Assembly: GCA_023300205.1 (NCBI GenBank)
Contig: JALZVD010000351.1
Span: 1 to 7,833, forward strand
Reading direction: 5' to 3'
Source: Akkermansiaceae bacterium
GTDB taxonomy: Bacteria > Verrucomicrobiota > Verrucomicrobiia > Verrucomicrobiales > Akkermansiaceae
DNA: 7,833 bases
Part shown: positions 5,751 to 7,833 of the stretch, piece after piece
Numbering within the stretch: the first letter of the stretch is position 1
How the letters are laid out: every line of letters begins with the position of its first letter
Notes under the pieces: model-generated
Seen by the model: the letters and a program-made list of their open reading frames with translations, nothing else
The model's database searches: none
What the model was told of the DNA's origin: nothing
Position numbers and translations under genes: made by a program

Positions 5751-6560
5751 CTAGACAGATCTTTTGTGTGTGGCGTCGATCAGTGGCTTGGTGAAGGCTG
5801 TCACTATTTCTGCGAGCTCTGGGCTGTCTGCATTTTCGGCGATTTGATTCACGATGGCAGATCCTACGATGACTCCGTCTGAGACTTGGGCGACCATGGC
5901 TGCTTGTTCTGGGGTGTTAATGCCGAAGCCGACACAGACGGGGGCGTTGGTGTGTTTTTTGATGGCCGCTACAGTTTGGCCGATGGTGTCTGATGGTGCA
6001 GCTTGTGCACCGGTTACTCCTGTGCGCGAGAGGGCGTAGATGAATCCTTCTGACTGCTTAGCGAGTGCGGAGATTCTGTTTTCTGGTGAGGTGGGTGCGA
6101 TGAGGGTGATGTGCTTGAGCGAGGTTAGTTTACTGAATTCTGAGCTGTGCTGAGCTTCATCTGGTGGGAGGTCTAGTAAGAGGATGCCGTCTACTCCCGC
6201 TTCGATGGCTGAGGAGATGAATTGATCATAGCCGTATGCGAAGATGGGGTTTAGGTAAGTGAAGAGAACAATGGGGGTCTGGTGGGTGGTGCGGAACTCG
6301 CGGACTAGGTCTAGTACTTTAGGGAGTGTGCAGCCTGCTTTGAGTGCTCGGTCGGCGGCGAGTTGATTGACTGCGCCATCTGCTAATGGGTCTGAGAATG
6401 GGACGCCTAGCTCGATGACGTCTGCACCGGCATCTGAAAGTCCGCGGATGATGCTGAGGCATTTGTCGAGCGTGGGGTCACCTGCTGCGACATAGGCGAT
6501 GAAGGCGGGGGTGTTGGATTGCTCTAGGTTCTGAAAAGTGGTGTCAATTCTGCAGCTCAT
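5751..6560 (-). CDS. trpA: Tryptophan synthase alpha chain
   Basis: TrpA cleaves indole-3-glycerol phosphate to indole and glyceraldehyde-3-phosphate, and passes indole to TrpB in the cytoplasmic complex. It has 269 residues, full length for the family. The TIM-barrel signatures run in order: AFIAYVAAGDP (19-29), IELGVPFSDPLADG (49-62) with the catalytic pair Glu50 and Asp61, FTYLNPIFAYG (100-110), GILLLDLPPDE (125-135), YALSRTGVTGAQ (175-186, the mobile active-site loop), VGFGINTPEQA (210-220) and VGSAIV (232-237), which bind the substrate phosphate. After the catalytic DG the sequence is AVNQ where E. coli has PTIQ. The start fits the usual position relative to the AGDP strand; no Shine-Dalgarno sequence precedes it. 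No trpB, trpF or trpC adjoins it: its neighbours are convergent and divergent unrelated genes, so it appears to be transcribed alone. Confidence 0.97.
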   Translation of the reverse strand: MSCRIDTTFQNLEQSNTPAFIAYVAAGDPTLDKCLSIIRGLSDAGADVIELGVPFSDPLADGAVNQLAADRALKAGCTLPKVLDLVREFRTTHQTPIVLFTYLNPIFAYGYDQFISSAIEAGVDGILLLDLPPDEAQHSSEFSKLTSLKHITLIAPTSPENRISALAKQSEGFIYALSRTGVTGAQAAPSDTIGQTVAAIKKHTNAPVCVGFGINTPEQAAMVAQVSDGVIVGSAIVNQIAENADSPELAEIVTAFTKPLIDATHKRSV

Positions 6561-6598
6561 GGGTGTTGATTTACAGAGGATTTGTGGAAATTGAAATG

Positions 6599-6604
6599 AT
6601 TATC
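6599..6604 (-). promoter_or_regulatory. trpA: Candidate -10 element for trpA
   Basis: GATAAT on the minus strand matches five of six bases of the -10 consensus and would start a transcript about 30 bases before the trpA ATG. No good -35 lies 16-18 bases upstream, so support is weak. The rest of the 197-base divergent gap (6561-6757) is T/G-rich on the plus strand, with no coding frame or convincing hairpin. Confidence 0.3.
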
Positions 6605-6757
6605 TTTTTGTTTCATGATAAAGAGGGCTGTGAGTAGCTGGGGATGGTGTAGCTTTGCTGAGTGGGTGTGAGGTGATGGTGTGTGATTGTTTGTTGGTTG
6701 TTCTAAATTAGCGATATTACTGGTTGATTGCGGTGGTGAATAGGCGATAGTGAGGGC

Positions 6758-7833
6758 ATGAAATGCGTATCTTTGGTTCTTTTACAATTGATGTTAGTTG
6801 CTGTTTTTCTTTTGTCTTTGCCTGCTATTGGGCAGGAAGGGTTTGATTACAAGTCAGTGATTGCTGGTCCAATCCGTGAGATGCCTGCTCCAAAGATATG
6901 GGAGAGAGCTGGGACTAATATTGGCCAGCTGAATGTGCCTATTGCTACGAATGATGAAGTGGTGAGAAGGCATGTGAGGCATGGGTTTGCGCTGTTACAT
7001 GCACAGTGGGATGTGGAGGCTTATCGGCATTTTGCTGTGGCGCTGAAGCGTGATCCTGATTGTTTAATGGCATATTGTGGAGTGGTGATGAGCCTGCTGA
7101 ATCCTGAGCATGAGTGGAAGGTTTACCGGGCGCGGGCGATTAATAGGATGATGAGCTTGGCAGAGCATAAGAGAGGTGAAGGTGAGGATGCTGAGTATGA
7201 GTTTCCTACCAATGAGCGGAGCTATGCGATAGCGATAGGGAATCTGGTAGTTAATGGTCTGGATGCTGGGGCGGCTTCCTTTAAAGTTTTGGCCGAGAGG
7301 TATCCTGATGATTTGCAGTTGGCATTATTGGGGCCTTTTTTTAATAGAGGGAAGTATGATGTGTTTGGTGATTCAGACGATAAGCAGGAGCGTGCGGTGA
7401 AGGCGATAAAGGATCTGTTAGATAAGTATCCGAATAATCCTTTGGTTACCAATTTCTATGTGATGATGTTGATAGAGGCACCTTATAATGCAGTTGATCA
7501 GAGGTTGGAGGTGCTGCCACATGCAAAACGATTAGTAGCACAGGGTGGTGAAGATTTTCCAGGATGGCAGATGATGTTAGGGTATTCTGCATGGCGTTCT
7601 GGCGAGATGGATTTAGCCAGAGATTCTTATGAGAAGGCGGCGAGATTGTATGAGTCTTGGAAAAAGGCTTCTGGGGTAAAGATCGCGGATTGTGATGGTC
7701 TGATGAGGGCGTATTCTTTTCTTGCACTGATTCATTATCAGATGGGAGATACTAAGCGTCTGGATGCGGTGATGAAGAAGTTGGCTTTAGCGTCTAGTGC
7801 TAGGAAAGGCTCTGTTGTTTATGCTGTTTATTC
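6758..7833 (+). CDS. Secreted TPR-like repeat protein, N-terminal part (cut by window edge)
   Basis: The plus frame is open from the ATG at 6758 to the window edge, giving 358 residues without a stop. Residues 1-25 form a signal peptide (MKCVSLVLLQLMLVAVFLLS, then LPAIG/QEG), so the protein is probably periplasmic or secreted; there is no lipobox. Residues about 69-112 (HVRHGFALLHAQWDVEAYRH..ALKRDPDCLMAYCGVVMSLL) match the A/B helix pattern of a tetratricopeptide repeat and resemble bacterial TPR proteins with an FNQGLALL-type first repeat. More helical pairs with TPR-like spacing appear near 168-190 (ending AERYPDDLQLAL), 208-240 and 270-300 (LGYSAWRSGEMDLARDSYEKAARLY). The function is unknown; such proteins scaffold other proteins. 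GAGGG sits almost against the ATG, too close for a standard Shine-Dalgarno site. An in-frame stop at 6737-6739 rules out a longer start. It diverges from trpA. Confidence 0.78.
   Translation, partial: MKCVSLVLLQLMLVAVFLLSLPAIGQEGFDYKSVIAGPIREMPAPKIWERAGTNIGQLNVPIATNDEVVRRHVRHGFALLHAQWDVEAYRHFAVALKRDPDCLMAYCGVVMSLLNPEHEWKVYRARAINRMMSLAEHKRGEGEDAEYEFPTNERSYAIAIGNLVVNGLDAGAASFKVLAERYPDDLQLALLGPFFNRGKYDVFGDSDDKQERAVKAIKDLLDKYPNNPLVTNFYVMMLIEAPYNAVDQRLEVLPHAKRLVAQGGEDFPGWQMMLGYSAWRSGEMDLARDSYEKAARLYESWKKASGVKIADCDGLMRAYSFLALIHYQMGDTKRLDAVMKKLALASSARKGSVVYAVY

Noticed and set aside
5729..5754. Short inverted repeats overlapping the two convergent stop codons as a terminator
   Set aside because: Only 4-5 bp pair (TAGGA/TCCTA or AGGA/TCCT, mutually exclusive), with no T-run of useful length; too weak to call.
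7222..7727. Two minus-strand open frames of 76 and 93 codons at the right end
   Set aside because: They lie opposite the signal-peptide-bearing TPR-like gene, which is open for 358 codons, and show no recognisable domain.

Overview
The window reads as ordinary chromosome from a member of the PVC group, most likely Verrucomicrobiota. The pointers are a SurA/PpiD-type protein with the MIEN...KYTGLM start, a putative Na+/H+ antiporter of the GSFITEPAAMT / AFNDNAAITYL type, and a lipoprotein ending in an SHD1-like domain. No mobile element, phage gene, CRISPR array, tRNA or rRNA is visible. This assignment rests on family resemblance from memory, not on a search.

Layout from left to right. The 5' end of a membrane-anchored SurA/PpiD-like chaperone gene (minus) runs off the left edge. 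Chorismate synthase aroC (minus) lies directly upstream of it. A 266-base divergent gap follows, holding three tandem hairpins that favour a plus-strand RNA. Then comes a CYTH-domain triphosphatase (plus), converging on riboflavin synthase ribE (minus). Upstream of ribE on the same strand is the putative Na+/H+ antiporter. The 70-base gap between antiporter and ribE can fold as an H-type pseudoknot ending five bases before the ribE start. A divergent promoter region separates the antiporter from a lipoprotein with a thioredoxin-like fold and SHD1-like tail (plus). That gene converges on a solitary trpA (minus). A secreted TPR-like protein (plus) runs off the right edge.

The genes do not form one pathway. 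aroC (chorismate), trpA (tryptophan) and ribE (riboflavin) are housekeeping biosynthesis genes placed as single units, not in pathway operons. The antiporter, the SurA-like protein, the lipoprotein and the TPR protein belong to the envelope. CYTH proteins of this type usually hydrolyse triphosphate.

A striking global property is that the plus strand is rich in G and T whichever strand codes. Plus genes therefore end codons mostly in T/G and minus genes in C/A, as expected if the plus strand is the leading strand under strong replication-linked mutation bias. No clearly new multi-gene system was found. The best leads are the three-hairpin RNA candidate, the ribE leader pseudoknot, and the lipoprotein whose thioredoxin CxxC is reduced to SPLC.
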